From NCBI GenBank assembly GCA_002110485.1, contig MOWL01000001.1, positions 372,001 through 436,000 of the forward strand: 64,000 nt of DNA. The letters are read 5' to 3'. The notes beneath the pieces are model-generated. The model was not told the origin of the DNA, searched no databases, and saw nothing but the letters and a program-made list of their open reading frames with translations. This document shows positions 46,763-58,222 of this stretch, piece by piece. Origin of the DNA: Emergomyces orientalis. Lineage: Eukaryota; Ascomycota; Eurotiomycetes; Onygenales; Ajellomycetaceae. Every line of letters starts with the position of its first letter. Position 1 is the stretch's first letter. A program made the position numbers and the translations under genes.

Positions 46763-49700
46763 ATGGCTGAAAATCCGTTTACTCTGACTCCCGCCCTTCG
46801 CCTCCGCCCTTCCTCGGGCCTTAGAACCCCGTCGCGCTCTCCTCCTCGATCTCCCGCCCGTTCCCGTTCCCGCTCTCCAGATCGAAATTTCTCTACCTTA
46901 ATCTGCACGCCAGACCCATTGCTTGCCAATCTTTCTCCCGAATCCACTCTCTCGGCATTATCAGCCACCGATGCTGTACGGACAAATGGAAAGGCCGCCG
47001 AGAGTATTCTCTCCAAGGCCATCGCGGAAGCTTCAACTGCTGAACGCGCTTTAGCCGTCCGAGCTGCAGTGGTTGGGCAAAATTTGAAGCAATGGCATGC
47101 GGAGGTGTTGTCATGGGAGTGGCCGCAGAAGCAAGATGCTGCCTCAGGAAAGGGCTTTATCCCTGCTAATAAGGATCGCGCTTGCAGTGATAAAGCCTGG
47201 GAAAAATACTTGGGCTGTCTTCCGGCCGTCATTGTTGAACAGCACGAGGACAGGATCGATGCGATAAAATCTGAAATGGAAGCGTTGGATGTGGAGGAAT
47301 TGAAGGAACACGTCTTGAATGCACATATTCCCTCTCGCTCCCGACCGTCGTCTTCGAATAGCGCCTGGTCCACAAACATGAATGCTCTGAGTTATGTGCA
47401 ACTCAGCGATTTCACGACAGTAATAACGGCCACTATTCTCCAGGCGCTCCCATACCTCTCCAAACTGAATATTCTTCTCAATATTTGGGATGTTCGTCTC
47501 ACTGTACTACATCAGATCCCCGAGCTACTGGATGGCCTTGGGAGCACAAAGAGGGAAATTGATGGCGCATTGGACCGATTGAAAACAGGATTGTTACCCG
47601 AACTGGGCAACCCCTTATTTTCTAAGACCTCGTTCGACCTTGCTCGTCAAAAGCTGGAAAACAAAGTATTAGTTGTGGGAAGTAAAATGGATCACATTCT
47701 TGATTCTCTTGAAGGTCAAGAAGATGCTCTCCCCGAGGCTTGGATTGATGAAATGGAAACTATCGAAACTGGGTTTGCGACTTGGTCTTTTGAAGCAGAA
47801 AAAATGGCATCCGAAAATGATTTTAGGCGATCGAATCCACCTTTTCCTGAATGTTCGACGCAATCAAACGAGATTGAAAAACCGGGGAAAGCAGGGCCTG
47901 AAGCTTCGACAGCGGATTCTGCTACTCCTCCGCTTGATCAAGATCAAGAAGGCAAAGATGATAATTCTCAGGCAGCGATCGAGCTTCCAAGTATTCAAGT
48001 CGGACCCGAGCTCCCTACCACTCCTTGTCGGACCGACCCACTTCCCAACGACGCGATTCCTCCAGCATCGATAGACAACCAGCAGATTCCTCCTTCCCCA
48101 CCGCTGCTACCTCAAGTGCAGAGGCCAGAGGAAGACCCGACCCAAAGGAGCGTCCATGGGGGCCCTCATGCAGAGTTTTATCACGAAACAGAGCTCCTGC
48201 AGGCGAAGCTGAATACTACACAAAGTGACTCGGACACCTCATCAGCCCTGCCCTCAACACCTACATCTTCTACTACTCAAGGAGAGATAACTACGTCGTC
48301 ATTTCCAGACGCCCCTCATCCCCTAACGTCCCGGCAGAATATCAATGGATTATCAGATCCATCCGGCCAACCGCTTGAGGATAGTACCTCCGACAGACAT
48401 TCCGGGACTCAGCCTTCTATTTCTCCCGACAAACCCTGCTCATGGTTAATGGAGACTCCAGAGAACCATCCAGGCAGCCCCTGTAGCCCGCCAAAGCATA
48501 TTTCTTCTGGAAACCCCATCAAAGCCAATGCCTCATTACCAAGTTCCCCTTCGCGGGATAATACCAATGATCCCTTTTCCCCACAATCACCAAAACCCAA
48601 GGCATCTCCTGACCAGCCCAGCCTTTTCAACACTACTAATAAATCGATACCTTCTTCACCTACGACAGCCGAGATTAGTCCACGCGGACCTATCAGGAAC
48701 AGACCGGAAGCCCTTAAACTGGACACAACTTCTCGGCGTCGAAATTCTATTGTTTCTATTGCTTCGACTGTTGGTTCGGGTTTCTCGTATGGCTCTAATC
48801 CTGAGATTAAGGATGCTCAAGTAGCTACGGCTCATGGCAGCCCTATCGTGGTTGAATCTCCTGGTAGCTTTTCCACAACGGGTTCCAAAGCTCCCTGGGT
48901 TCTTGGACACGGCGGAACTATTCAGTCACGAACAAAGACCGCTGAATTAAACCACGGAGCCAACACCTCTTCTCGACTTCCAGTGCCACGGACTATGAGC
49001 TTACCGCTAGAGCGGTTCATGGATGGAGACGCTCAGGCTGTTCACGACATGGATGACCCCAATGAACCAAAAGGCCGGCCGGAAGTTAAGCAGGCATCCT
49101 CTCCTTCCATTGTGGCTTTGCCGAAAACCGAGCTCCGGAATATCGTAGGCGCCAACAGGTTACGCATGGGACCCACCAATGGGCAGAAATCGATACCAAA
49201 TCTTCGCCGCTCTGTTTCTTCTCTAGCTATATCGTCCATTAACCGATTCAGCAATAAATCTCTACGTCTCAACCCCAACCATCCTCGTGGACCACGCATA
49301 TCAACTTCATCAGAATCACTGCCATCTACTGCTGAAGAACCATCGCCATCAATACGTATTTCACACAGCAAAAATGACGTTATTCAAATTCCAGGCACTC
49401 CTACCCCACTTCCAAATGTTCCACGCAGGTCCAGTAAACGCCTTTCTAAGCTTCTCAGTCCAGTCACATCTATTTCTTCGCATAAAGCTAGAAACGACCA
49501 ATCAACTCTCCATAGTACCACTTTTCCCAGAAGCGCAGCTACCAATTCCATGACTTCGCCTCTTATTAACACCCCTAGATCACCCGAAGATCAATTAGAA
49601 GACAAGATCAATTCTATCCTCACAACAATTCCCACCCGGATTCATCTAGCGTCAACTCCAGAGAGTGTTAAGAGGAACAAAAGCACGCCTCGCGCATCGG

Positions 49701-50668
49701 AACCTTCGTACTCGACCCCGAAAAGGGATCGCTTACAATCACAATCCCCAGCGTCAAGTCGCAGCAATACACCGACGCCATCACTCACTCTGACCCCAGC
49801 TTTTGGCCGTTCTAGACGATCCCACGCGCACCCCGAGGACGAATCCGCAGTTAGACTCTACCATTTGCACCGCGGGGGCACAACAGCACCCCTCAAGCTC
49901 TTTGTACGTTCAGTTGGTGAAGATGGAGAACGAGTCATGGTGCGAGTTGGCGGCGGATGGGCCGACTTAGGAGAATATCTTCGGGAATACGCCGTGCACC
50001 ACGGCCGACGAAATGTCTCGGACGCGAAATTCGAAATCCGCGGCCTCCCCACTAACAACACGTCACCCAACTATTCCACACAGGGTAAACACGCCCCAGT
50101 CCCCAGCACCGGCCGCTCGACCCCTGTGTCCCGCCCTGGTTCAGCCTTCGACATCCGCCCTTCATCCTCACTCAACATCCGTAAAACCCGGCGATCTATG
50201 GCAAACCCCTCCGAACTCCCCACCTTAACAACAGCAAACATTGAAAAGGCCTCCGAAGGATCCTCGACTAGCAACAATGGGCCACTATCTTTCCTCTCCT
50301 CTGCCCGCCGGAGACTCTCCACGTCCTCCAACGCATCCATGAGCGTCGCCTCCGCCTATGGCGGCGAAGGGCAATACGCGTCCACACCCCTCGGCCTCGC
50401 AGGCCCGAAACCCAAGTCCAGACAAGTATCCATAAGCCCCGAGAGCGAGGCGTGGGTTGAAGACGTCATCGGACGTGCCCGGCGCACCTCTGCCACACTG
50501 AGGCCCGAGCGCTCGTACGGGAACCTCAGGCGGTTTCGGCCGAATGTTTTGCAAGAGGATGCTCTCCGGGACAGGGCTGAGGGGGGCAATAGGAGCGTTA
50601 GTGATACTAGCGGTGGCGGGAATAAACGAGTGTATCTGCGTGGGCTGGATAAGGGGAGGGGAGAATGA
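46763..50668 (+). CDS. Large GAR (GAS2) domain protein, probably microtubule-associated
   Basis: A single-exon gene for 1301 residues. The N-terminus is Ser/Arg/Pro-rich (RSPPRSPARSRSRSPDR). Residues about 60–370 are helical and look like a coiled-coil or spectrin-like region (LSKAIAEASTAERALAVRAA, LLNIWDVRLTVLHQIPELLD, KLENKVLVVGSKMDHILDSL). A long disordered Ser/Pro/Thr region follows. The GAR domain at about residues 1031–1085 shows YHLHRGGTTAPLKLFVR and VMVRVGGGWADLGEYLREY, the zinc-binding microtubule-binding fold of GAS2 and spectraplakins. The Ser/Arg-rich tail may add microtubule or phospho-regulation. Fungal members lack the actin-binding CH domains of animal proteins. A role in microtubule organisation is inferred from the domain. 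Confidence 0.82.
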   Translation: MAENPFTLTPALRLRPSSGLRTPSRSPPRSPARSRSRSPDRNFSTLICTPDPLLANLSPESTLSALSATDAVRTNGKAAESILSKAIAEASTAERALAVRAAVVGQNLKQWHAEVLSWEWPQKQDAASGKGFIPANKDRACSDKAWEKYLGCLPAVIVEQHEDRIDAIKSEMEALDVEELKEHVLNAHIPSRSRPSSSNSAWSTNMNALSYVQLSDFTTVITATILQALPYLSKLNILLNIWDVRLTVLHQIPELLDGLGSTKREIDGALDRLKTGLLPELGNPLFSKTSFDLARQKLENKVLVVGSKMDHILDSLEGQEDALPEAWIDEMETIETGFATWSFEAEKMASENDFRRSNPPFPECSTQSNEIEKPGKAGPEASTADSATPPLDQDQEGKDDNSQAAIELPSIQVGPELPTTPCRTDPLPNDAIPPASIDNQQIPPSPPLLPQVQRPEEDPTQRSVHGGPHAEFYHETELLQAKLNTTQSDSDTSSALPSTPTSSTTQGEITTSSFPDAPHPLTSRQNINGLSDPSGQPLEDSTSDRHSGTQPSISPDKPCSWLMETPENHPGSPCSPPKHISSGNPIKANASLPSSPSRDNTNDPFSPQSPKPKASPDQPSLFNTTNKSIPSSPTTAEISPRGPIRNRPEALKLDTTSRRRNSIVSIASTVGSGFSYGSNPEIKDAQVATAHGSPIVVESPGSFSTTGSKAPWVLGHGGTIQSRTKTAELNHGANTSSRLPVPRTMSLPLERFMDGDAQAVHDMDDPNEPKGRPEVKQASSPSIVALPKTELRNIVGANRLRMGPTNGQKSIPNLRRSVSSLAISSINRFSNKSLRLNPNHPRGPRISTSSESLPSTAEEPSPSIRISHSKNDVIQIPGTPTPLPNVPRRSSKRLSKLLSPVTSISSHKARNDQSTLHSTTFPRSAATNSMTSPLINTPRSPEDQLEDKINSILTTIPTRIHLASTPESVKRNKSTPRASEPSYSTPKRDRLQSQSPASSRSNTPTPSLTLTPAFGRSRRSHAHPEDESAVRLYHLHRGGTTAPLKLFVRSVGEDGERVMVRVGGGWADLGEYLREYAVHHGRRNVSDAKFEIRGLPTNNTSPNYSTQGKHAPVPSTGRSTPVSRPGSAFDIRPSSSLNIRKTRRSMANPSELPTLTTANIEKASEGSSTSNNGPLSFLSSARRRLSTSSNASMSVASAYGGEGQYASTPLGLAGPKPKSRQVSISPESEAWVEDVIGRARRTSATLRPERSYGNLRRFRPNVLQEDALRDRAEGGNRSVSDTSGGGNKRVYLRGLDKGRGE

Positions 50669-50726
50669 TATTTGAAATATACTAGGATTCAGGGGGATTT
50701 TGTTGTCAACTTTTTTGGGCAGGGGG

Positions 50727-50762
<36 letters not shown>

Positions 50763-50772
50763 TTTTTTTTTT
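50727..50772 (+). repeat. TTTTC repeat leading into a T27 run
   Basis: Four TTTTC-like units followed by about 27 consecutive T, 60 bp after the stop of the GAR-domain gene. It could be a genuine 3' feature or a length that is unreliable in the assembly. Confidence 0.75.
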
Positions 50773-51798
50773 GACTTTTGGACCTGGGACTTATATTGGA
50801 TTCGGGAATGGAAGGTATGGATGGATCTTGATTTCGTAAAAGGGTGATTTGATTTTATGTTTCCTTTTTCCTCCCCCCCTCTTTTCTTTCCTAGCCAGGG
50901 GAGGATATCCTCTACTCCCCTTTTGATTTTTGTTGGCTTTTCTTTTTCTTTTGCATTTTTGCGTTCCATGCATTTATACTTCCGCGTCGCTTATCAAAGC
51001 TTTCATTTCTCTCTCCTTTTTTCTTCTTCTCTCTCTTTGCGTTTGGAATTGCTTCGATACCTCCACCACTTGCCTATTCCTCATTCCTCCTCTCTTTTCT
51101 TTTTCCTCTTCTGCTTTTTCTTCGCTATTGATTATTTTCCATCGCTACTTGTTTTAATTCATGCAGACACTGGCGTTTCAATTTGTTTTAGGCGATTTTC
51201 AGCTCGCCCCCATATATTTTCACAAGAGACAACAGGTCTGTCTATCTACTACTTTATTTTTCTAATATTTGTTTAATACGATATTGTTCCCCCTGGGCAT
51301 CTATTAGCCATTTTCATTCTCATTCTTTTATATATACTTTTATATGTCGCAGTCAGAAGATCAATTAATTCCAACTATTCGATTATCACGCTAGCATCCG
51401 TCTCTTCGTTCTCTGTACAAGTACAAAACAAAGCGGCGACAAGAAGTGAAAATGGTTGCTCATTTCATTTATTTCGAGAACGCCAAAAGGTTGTTAATAT
51501 TGAATAATCCTCAATGCTCAACATTATAGAGACACGTCTGAGCCGGGGCAACCTACTATCTATCTACCCCTATAGATGTTCGAAACGACAACAACCCAGT
51601 CCCGACTTTCCATCTCCCTTCTAAGTTTCGTGCTTTGTCATTTCTTGAGGAAGGGAGAAGTTAACCTTTGGAAGCTGCCACAAGCACCTCCCTCTACTCC
51701 ACGCCGTTACCCACGAACCCATATGCGCCAAAAGGTGCATAATTAGAAATGAGATGCATCGCTCCGTTGATTGAACTTGGATTTAAGAATCAAATGTT

Positions 51799-51815
51799 AA
51801 TATATATATATATAT
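51799..51815 (+). repeat. TA dinucleotide microsatellite
   Basis: Short alternating TA run in non-coding DNA. Confidence 0.6.
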
Positions 51816-52221
51816 GTATAAAGAAAACATGCTGCCGTAACAATAGTACATGAATGAGACTAACGGTAAATGCAGAATAAGATAGAAAAGATAAAGAGGA
51901 GGGGGAAGAATAAATAGATGGAATATAATAATAGTAAATCATCAGTACAGGTTGGAGGTGTGGATATGGAGATGGGGCGGCAGAGGTTAGATTTGGGCGC
52001 GTGTCGTCGACAGGCGGAAAGGTGGAGGAGGCATGTGGCATAGAATTTGCCCATCGGGTGAGGGAGATGGAAAGACTTGCTAGGTGAAAATGGTGGGATC
52101 TACGGGGTAAAAGCATTCAGGTAGGAAGAAAGAAAAGAAATCAGGATTATGCTTGGGTGTCATAGCTGGTTGTGTACAAGGCGAGACCCATTAGACATAA
52201 CGAGGACAAAAAAATAGGTTA

Positions 52222-55062
52222 TCAATTCCGCCTCGTGCCCCCGCCATGCTCCCTTACTTGTTCCGCATCCAAAACTTCTACTTTCTTGCTCATAAGCCCC
52301 CGGAGTTCGGCGGTGATTATTCGTTCCAGATCAACTCTTTGGTGGTTGGGTGGTGAGACTGGAGTGCTACGGCGGCGGTCGCGGGAAGTGGTTTGGCCGG
52401 TACGGGCATTGGAGCTACCCGGGGTTGGGGATTGGGGTTGGGTTCCGCTGTCAGGGGATCCAACGATGCGTCGACGAACGGGTGGAACGGGGAAACTGTT
52501 CTTCTTATCGATAGCTTCGACTTTCTTTTCGAAGCGGTGGAAGAGGGCTTCTGCTCTGGAGAGGATGGGGATTAGCTCCATGGTGTTGGAGAGCTCGTTG
52601 ACTATAATTGGGTTAGTGTCTGTTAGCAACTTATTGAGGGAATGAAAAAAGAAATGAGATTAGAAATAGAAAAGGGGGTGATAGGCCATCAACGCACTAT
52701 ATTTGAGAACCTCGTCGAAATGCTTGAGATGGTCCATGATCACATCCCGATGCTTTTCGAGGATCGCTAATGCGATGAATAAATGGAAATTGCTTGACAG
52801 ATAATCCGTCCAGAGCGCCTCCCATAGCCTCAGCACGTCCACCCATTCAAACTCTCGCTTGTACCAGACAAGGAACATGCGGAAGAAAAAGAAGAAGTTC
52901 GTGCTGTCAGCAGATTGGAGATGGAGGTAGAGTTGTGGGTCCATTAATTGGACAAGCTGATCTAGAGTGAGTAGTTGAGTCCGCATCCCAGATTGGTCCC
53001 GAAGAAAATTTCGCTCCTGCGTAATACAGTGTTAGAATGTGATGTCAGATGAACGGCGAGGCTTACACCTTGATTTGTAACGTACCATTCGGTCCATATA
53101 TCCAACAAACGCCCAGAAGGCGACCGCGTCATCTTGCATTACGGCATAGATCGGGGCTAGGAGGTCGCTCATGCCTTGGACATAACCAAGGTCGCGATTA
53201 TACTCATTATAGGTGAGAAGCATGTCCTTCATTTGCTCCATGTGAACATTGGTGCCGGTTTCGGCAAATGGAGAATCGGGATCGGGGTGGGGAATGTCCT
53301 CCCCAGCAAATAACGGGATGGTACGATCCGTGCGGTGAACGTCCTTTTCTGCATTACGAACGGCGAGAAATGGTTCCAGTCAGCTCCCTATATGATGGAT
53401 ATAGACTGGGAAACCGTGAAAAGGGAATGGGAGATAACAAACCTATTCGGGCCTTCTGCTCCTTCCACCATTCAAGATCGTCCGAAGACGACAATCCTTC
53501 AACTAACCTCTCCCACCATGCTCCCTTGAGGCGCACATATTCATCCCGTTTTGAATTTAGTATGGCTTTGCGTTCATCACAATTACTGTCCCAGGAATAT
53601 ACCCCAAGCAGGAACAGCCAAGCGTCCTTACGAACGCCGTCATTTGGATTAAGGCCTCCGTGGAAAATCCTCTCCTTAGCTTCGTCTAGAGTAATTTGTA
53701 ACCGTCCAGTTGTAGGGTCAAACCAGCCATTCCACTCTTCCATGGTAACAGGCTTTCGTTTGTCTGCAAGAGACAAGTTTGCTGTTTCCATATTCAAGAT
53801 TTCAAATTCACCAACTGAACTGTCTTCCATTTCCAGCATGTCCCTTGCTGTCCAAATTCGCTGATTTCGCTCACGTTCGCTTTGCTCAGCGATTCCCATT
53901 GCCCATCGTGCCAGATATAGCCTAGCACTATCAAATTCCTCTTGCAAGGTCATGATCTCCGGGTTTCTCATGAGACGCCTAACCTGAGGCGGAACTTTTG
54001 GGTTATCTGCAATATCTTGGGCGGTTCTCCTGGTAAACGTGGTGATCTTACTGAGCTGTTCCAAGACCTTCCACCGTGTTTCCTTTAACATTCGAGTGAG
54101 AGGATCCATACCAGCATCTCCCTGTCCACTCTGAGAAGGCTGCGACTTATGTACAGTCAGGGGCTGACCGAAGGACATCTTATCCTCCTCCGACGGATTG
54201 ATCAGGTACGCGCTGGGATCAGCACCGGATCGCTCAACGGTAACGTATCTCTTCAACCATCTTAGAATCTCATCGCCTCCCCAAAACATGTTTCCACCTT
54301 CATCAAACGGATCAAAACTCTCTCTTGTCCGTTTCTTCTTCTGCAAAATTGTGGATTCACATTCCGTATCATGGAAGAAAAGGGCTGGAAAACTATCCCC
54401 AGACCTTGTATTAATGATCATGCTACCAAACCACCAACCCAAACTCGGTGGGCGAACGAGCAACGAATATATCTGGCTCAGAGGAACAGCAAACGCATAC
54501 AAGCCAATCGAACCAGGGTCAGTAGTTGCGGTGGGAAGTGGTGGCACCAGATATGATTGGCGTGGGGGAGAGGTGCTGTCGGATAAATCAACTTTTACGT
54601 AGGTACTATAAGCATCACCCAGGGAAGATTCGGGAACCCAAGCAAGCAAGTATGATGAGGCATTGGCCCTTGATGTGGCGGAAGGGGAAGACGGTGGCCG
54701 ATCGCCTTGGGTGGAAGGAGCTGGCTTCTGTTGTATAAGGGCGATAAAACCTGGTATATTGTCTTTGGATGAGGGAGTAGGGTGTACATAAACCTGAAGC
54801 AAAAGACAGTTGGGTTAGTCAAGGTCTTTACCTGATACTGGAAATGTGCTGTCGTACGATCCCGCTGTACAATGCAGCACATCATAGGAGCTAGAGTCTG
54901 GACAGGAAATCGTACCTTGCTCTTGGAGAATAAAAGCTTTACCCCCTTACCCGTACTGGTGTGGGTAATAGTGTTATACTCGCCTTCCTCGTCGTCGCTC
55001 ACATCATAGAATGAAGCAGTTGGGGATGGGGGAGGTGTCAGGCGTGCGGATGACCCCGCCAT
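52222..55062 (-). CDS. Gyp7-type TBC-domain Rab GTPase-activating protein
   Basis: Gyp7 accelerates GTP hydrolysis on Ypt7, the Rab7 of vacuole and late-endosome fusion. Five exons in transcription order: 54916–55062, 53443–54793, 53086–53348, 52698–53016 and 52222–52601, giving 819 residues with matching phases. The N-terminal half (about residues 50–300) is the Gyp7 PH-like region (SLGWWFGSMIINTRSG, FFHDTECEST). The TBC domain starts near residue 405 (RIFHGGLNPNDGVRKDAWLF) and extends to about 700. Both catalytic fingers are present: Arg in EKDVHRTDR (about 500–508) and Gln557 in LGYVQGMSDL. FFFRMFLVWYKREFEWVDVL and LAILEKHRDVIM complete the domain. The call is strong. Confidence 0.92.
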
Positions 55063-56143
55063 ATTGCAAGCTTGGAATTACACTAACAGCAGATCGGGAT
55101 GGAGAAAGCGGGCAGCCAAGGAGCCAGAAGGGAATCAAACTGAGGGAGCAATATATTTCGAAAGTGAACAAGTTGCGTTACTGTTGTGGACTCTCATGTT
55201 GGCATGGTCTGAAAGCTCTCCAACGACAGCGATATATATTACATGGATGAAATATAGAAGCCTGGCCAGGATGAGGATGGATGATGGATTGAGGTTCTGC
55301 CGCAGCCGACGCTGTGACGCTGTGACGTATGTTCGAGGGGCTTGGCGAGGACCAGCAGGGACTAGCCGGATATGGCCACATCACATGATATTCATAAAGG
55401 CAGTAACCGAGCAACAGTTTTAACAAGTTGACTCAATTGCTTGACGGGATACATTCACGAGGAGACAGCCCAAGAAAGACCTCTATGATGATAGAAAAGT
55501 TCAGTTTGGGCTATGGTACACAGTTTTGGAATTCTATTTTGATTACGGTGTTCAGGCACCCTGCAAAGCCCCCAAATCCCAAACACCTCCTCATATCTAG
55601 TACTTTGCGACGCTACAATTTATAGGGGCAGCACGCCAGATTTATAATATCCTGGAAATGGAGTGCCTCCAAAGGGGTTCTATGAGGTGTTAGTGAGATC
55701 TAAAATAAAAATACCAAGCGTTGAGTTCCGCCGTCCAAAGGTTCAAGTTGGTAAAACGAGGGTATCATCATACGGGCCTGAGGCTCTTAAAGGGGCGGTT
55801 GATATTGGTGTGTGGGAGCTTGGCCTGTAACTGACCTGTTCTACAGTTTTAAATACAGATGTCTGCCGTCATTCTTACAAATAAAACCTGGCATTGGTAC
55901 AATGTTCTGTCCTTACACCTGGCGCTGGTTCAGCGATGTTTTTAGCTTCAAAGAAGTCCGAACTTACCCACCTCCGGGTATGACAACCGTTTACGGAACG
56001 CACGTTGAGAAACCCAAGCCGGCTATGGAATATTTTTCATTATAAAAGAGTGGGATATGCCATAATGAGTCCCTTATCTGAGATATTATTTATATGCACA
56101 GACATTGCTCTTTTCTCTGAGGCTTTTGACAATTACCTCAAAA
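55063..56143. other. Divergent intergenic region before the Rieske-family pair
   Basis: An open frame at 55812–56045 ends with an odd Pro-rich stretch (YPPPGMTTVYGTHVEKPKPA) but has no context supporting a gene. Nothing else is seen. Confidence 0.5.
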
Positions 56144-57375
56144 ATGGCAGAATTTCAACGAACGCTTCCAGCTTCGTGGTATAGAAGCTTTCCACTCTAC
56201 CAGCTTGAGCGCCGTGCTGTGTTTTTAAAGGTTCATGGTCTCCACCATATTTTCCTACTCGTGTGAGCCATATTATCTAACGTGATATGCCCATAGGCGT
56301 GGTACTTGCTTGGTCCGGTGACGCGCTTCAACGAAATTGATACCAAAGTTCAATATGAAATTGCCCAGGAGCATCTATACGTTCACAGACAGTCTGGCAC
56401 CTCCGCACTTCCAACTTCTGAAGAGTTAAATGTTTTCCATGAGAGCACTGTGAGGGTCACTGCCATTTTCCGTGTGCCGTTTTAGGTGCTGATGTTTGTC
56501 ACAACTCATCAAGGGTGCGGAATTACCGAGCCACGTTACACCGACCGGACTGCTTTTCGCCGCAATATCACAGGACGCGCCGGATTTCTATGAGTTTTAC
56601 CCCGATCTGGAACCCCTTCTAGCAACAGTAGACTTCACCAGGCTCCCGCATCGCCGCAGTATCAAGTATGAAGGGAATTTCAACTGGAAAACCATGTATG
56701 AGGTCTTTCATTCCGGCGCCATGATATACAATTAGTTGACCCCCCCCTTTTCCCACAGGGTGGATGGTTATCAAGAATGCCTACATTGCCAATACACTCA
56801 CCCCTCGTTTTCTATCTATTACCCTCCGACGTTCTACACCGTCTATAACCACCTGAACTTTTCCCAACATGTCGCCGACCCGAAGAAACCAGATGATGGA
56901 CTTTTCCTTTACTTCTTTCCCAATTGCACGCTGAACGTGTACGGTGGAGGAATGTCCTCATTTCGTGTTTGTCCAACCGGGGATCCTAACGTTACTAGGA
57001 TGGAATTCGACTACTACCACCTCGAATCAGGTAACAAGTTCGAAGAGTATTTCAAATTTGTTCGTCAGGTAGCCATGGAAGACTATGAGTTGTGTGAAAG
57101 AGCTCAGGAAAACTTGCAGAAGGGTGTGTACATGGAGGGAATTTTAAATCCTGTCAAGGAGGGTGGAGTTGTATGTACGTTGAATATTGCCCTACTATCT
57201 TGTTTTCTGCGGCCTATTGTAAACTAATGTTCTGGTATTTTCAGACTACCAAAACCGCGTTTTTGACCTGGTTACCGAGCAGCATAAGCTCGAGAAACTG
57301 ACCGAGGGTCCCAAAAAGGCGGTGGAAACTAGGACGGACAACCCCACCCCACCTGCTGAAGTTCTCTGTAACTAG
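56144..57375 (+). CDS. Rieske-oxygenase-family catalytic protein lacking the Rieske [2Fe-2S] site
   Basis: Five exons, 56144–56230, 56297–56449, 56514–56695, 56759–57174 and 57245–57375, join in frame for 322 residues. The N-terminus (LPASWYRSFPLYQLERRAVF, AWYLLGPVTRF) is that of fungal aromatic-ring-hydroxylating/choline-monooxygenase-like proteins. Where the C-x-H and C-x2-H ligands should sit there are only about 60 residues (KVQYEIAQEHLYVHR to HVTPTGLLF) without them. The mononuclear-iron domain is well preserved: NWKTMVDGYQECLHCQYTHP with His150 and His155, LYFFPNCTLNVYGGGMSSFR, and the acidic MEDYELCE segment that should supply the third ligand. The first intron has a weak GTTCAT donor. 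Alone it could not receive electrons in the usual way. A partner subunit is the simplest idea. Confidence 0.8.
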
Positions 57376-58222
57376 CCACCCATCAGCATGAACACTTTTC
57401 TTGTCATCGCCATTTAAACCCTTCTAAACGATAGGTCTATGAATAATTCTTCGATTAGAAAGCCTTGTAAATATCACACTACTATCCTTATCCACGTAGC
57501 CAACCCACCAGTGTACGGACGTAACAACCACCCCCTAACACTGGATCTATAACCTCCAAAACTCATATCCGCTCGCTTTCCTGCCCTGAGGCCCTTCATT
57601 TCGCCCCGCGATAGTCTGTGGCCTCCCTCTGCAATAATAATAGTGGAGCTCCTTTCCACATCGACTGGTTGGCACAAGTTAAAACCCGTTCGGTCGCGGG
57701 GTGGGAAACATTGGGAGGTCCAAGGGCCGCGGCATCAGCCAAGCCCAGCCTAGAGCTACTCCAGCCAGTCATTGAGCGAAAGGAAATTCTGACCTGATTG
57801 GGAAAACTTTTGGGTGGCCAATGACATATCTGACCTGAGAAACACAGCCCTATTGGGGAAGGTAGATCAAGGTTTTAAATATATAGATTATTTGTTCCAT
57901 GACCGAAAAGCGGAAGAAAGATACACGATTGCAGAAAGTATCTGTATCCAACTACCTAAACACAATTTCTGTGGAATTGAGGATAGAAAGACCCGGGAAG
58001 GATAAAAAAAAATGAGTAATTTAGAACCTGGGAGAGCGCCCGGTGAGGTATGGTTAATTGATCAGTTATTTGGATGACATATTACATCCCTGTTAAAAGC
58101 TTTATATATCTTTTCGAAGATTCTCCTTTTTACCAAAAATCTTATTAGGAATCTTGCACACCCTTTAATATATGTCCTACATTTATCTTCCGGCGCGGAG
58201 CAATACTTGCGAGCCAGGTAGG
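57376..58222. other. Spacer between the two Rieske-family genes
   Basis: About 850 bp holding the first gene's 3' end and the promoter of the second. The frames here are short and show no family-like sequence. An in-frame ATG at 58172 could extend the second gene by 17 residues. Confidence 0.5.

Larger units (their letters stand above)
50669..52221. other. Intergenic region between convergent GAR-domain and Gyp7 genes
   Basis: T-rich 3' flank with a long polypyrimidine tract (50727–50772), hydrophobic open frames that follow from it, and AT-rich sequence with a TA run near 51799–51815. No gene is called. Confidence 0.6.

Noticed and set aside
50930..51276. Open frames encoding Phe/Ser/Leu-rich peptides after the GAR-domain gene
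   Set aside because: They are translations of a T/C-rich 3' flank and show no conservation-like features.
55812..56045. 77-codon frame with a Pro-rich ending
   Set aside because: No recognisable domain and no exons to join; it lies in the promoter of the first Rieske-family gene.
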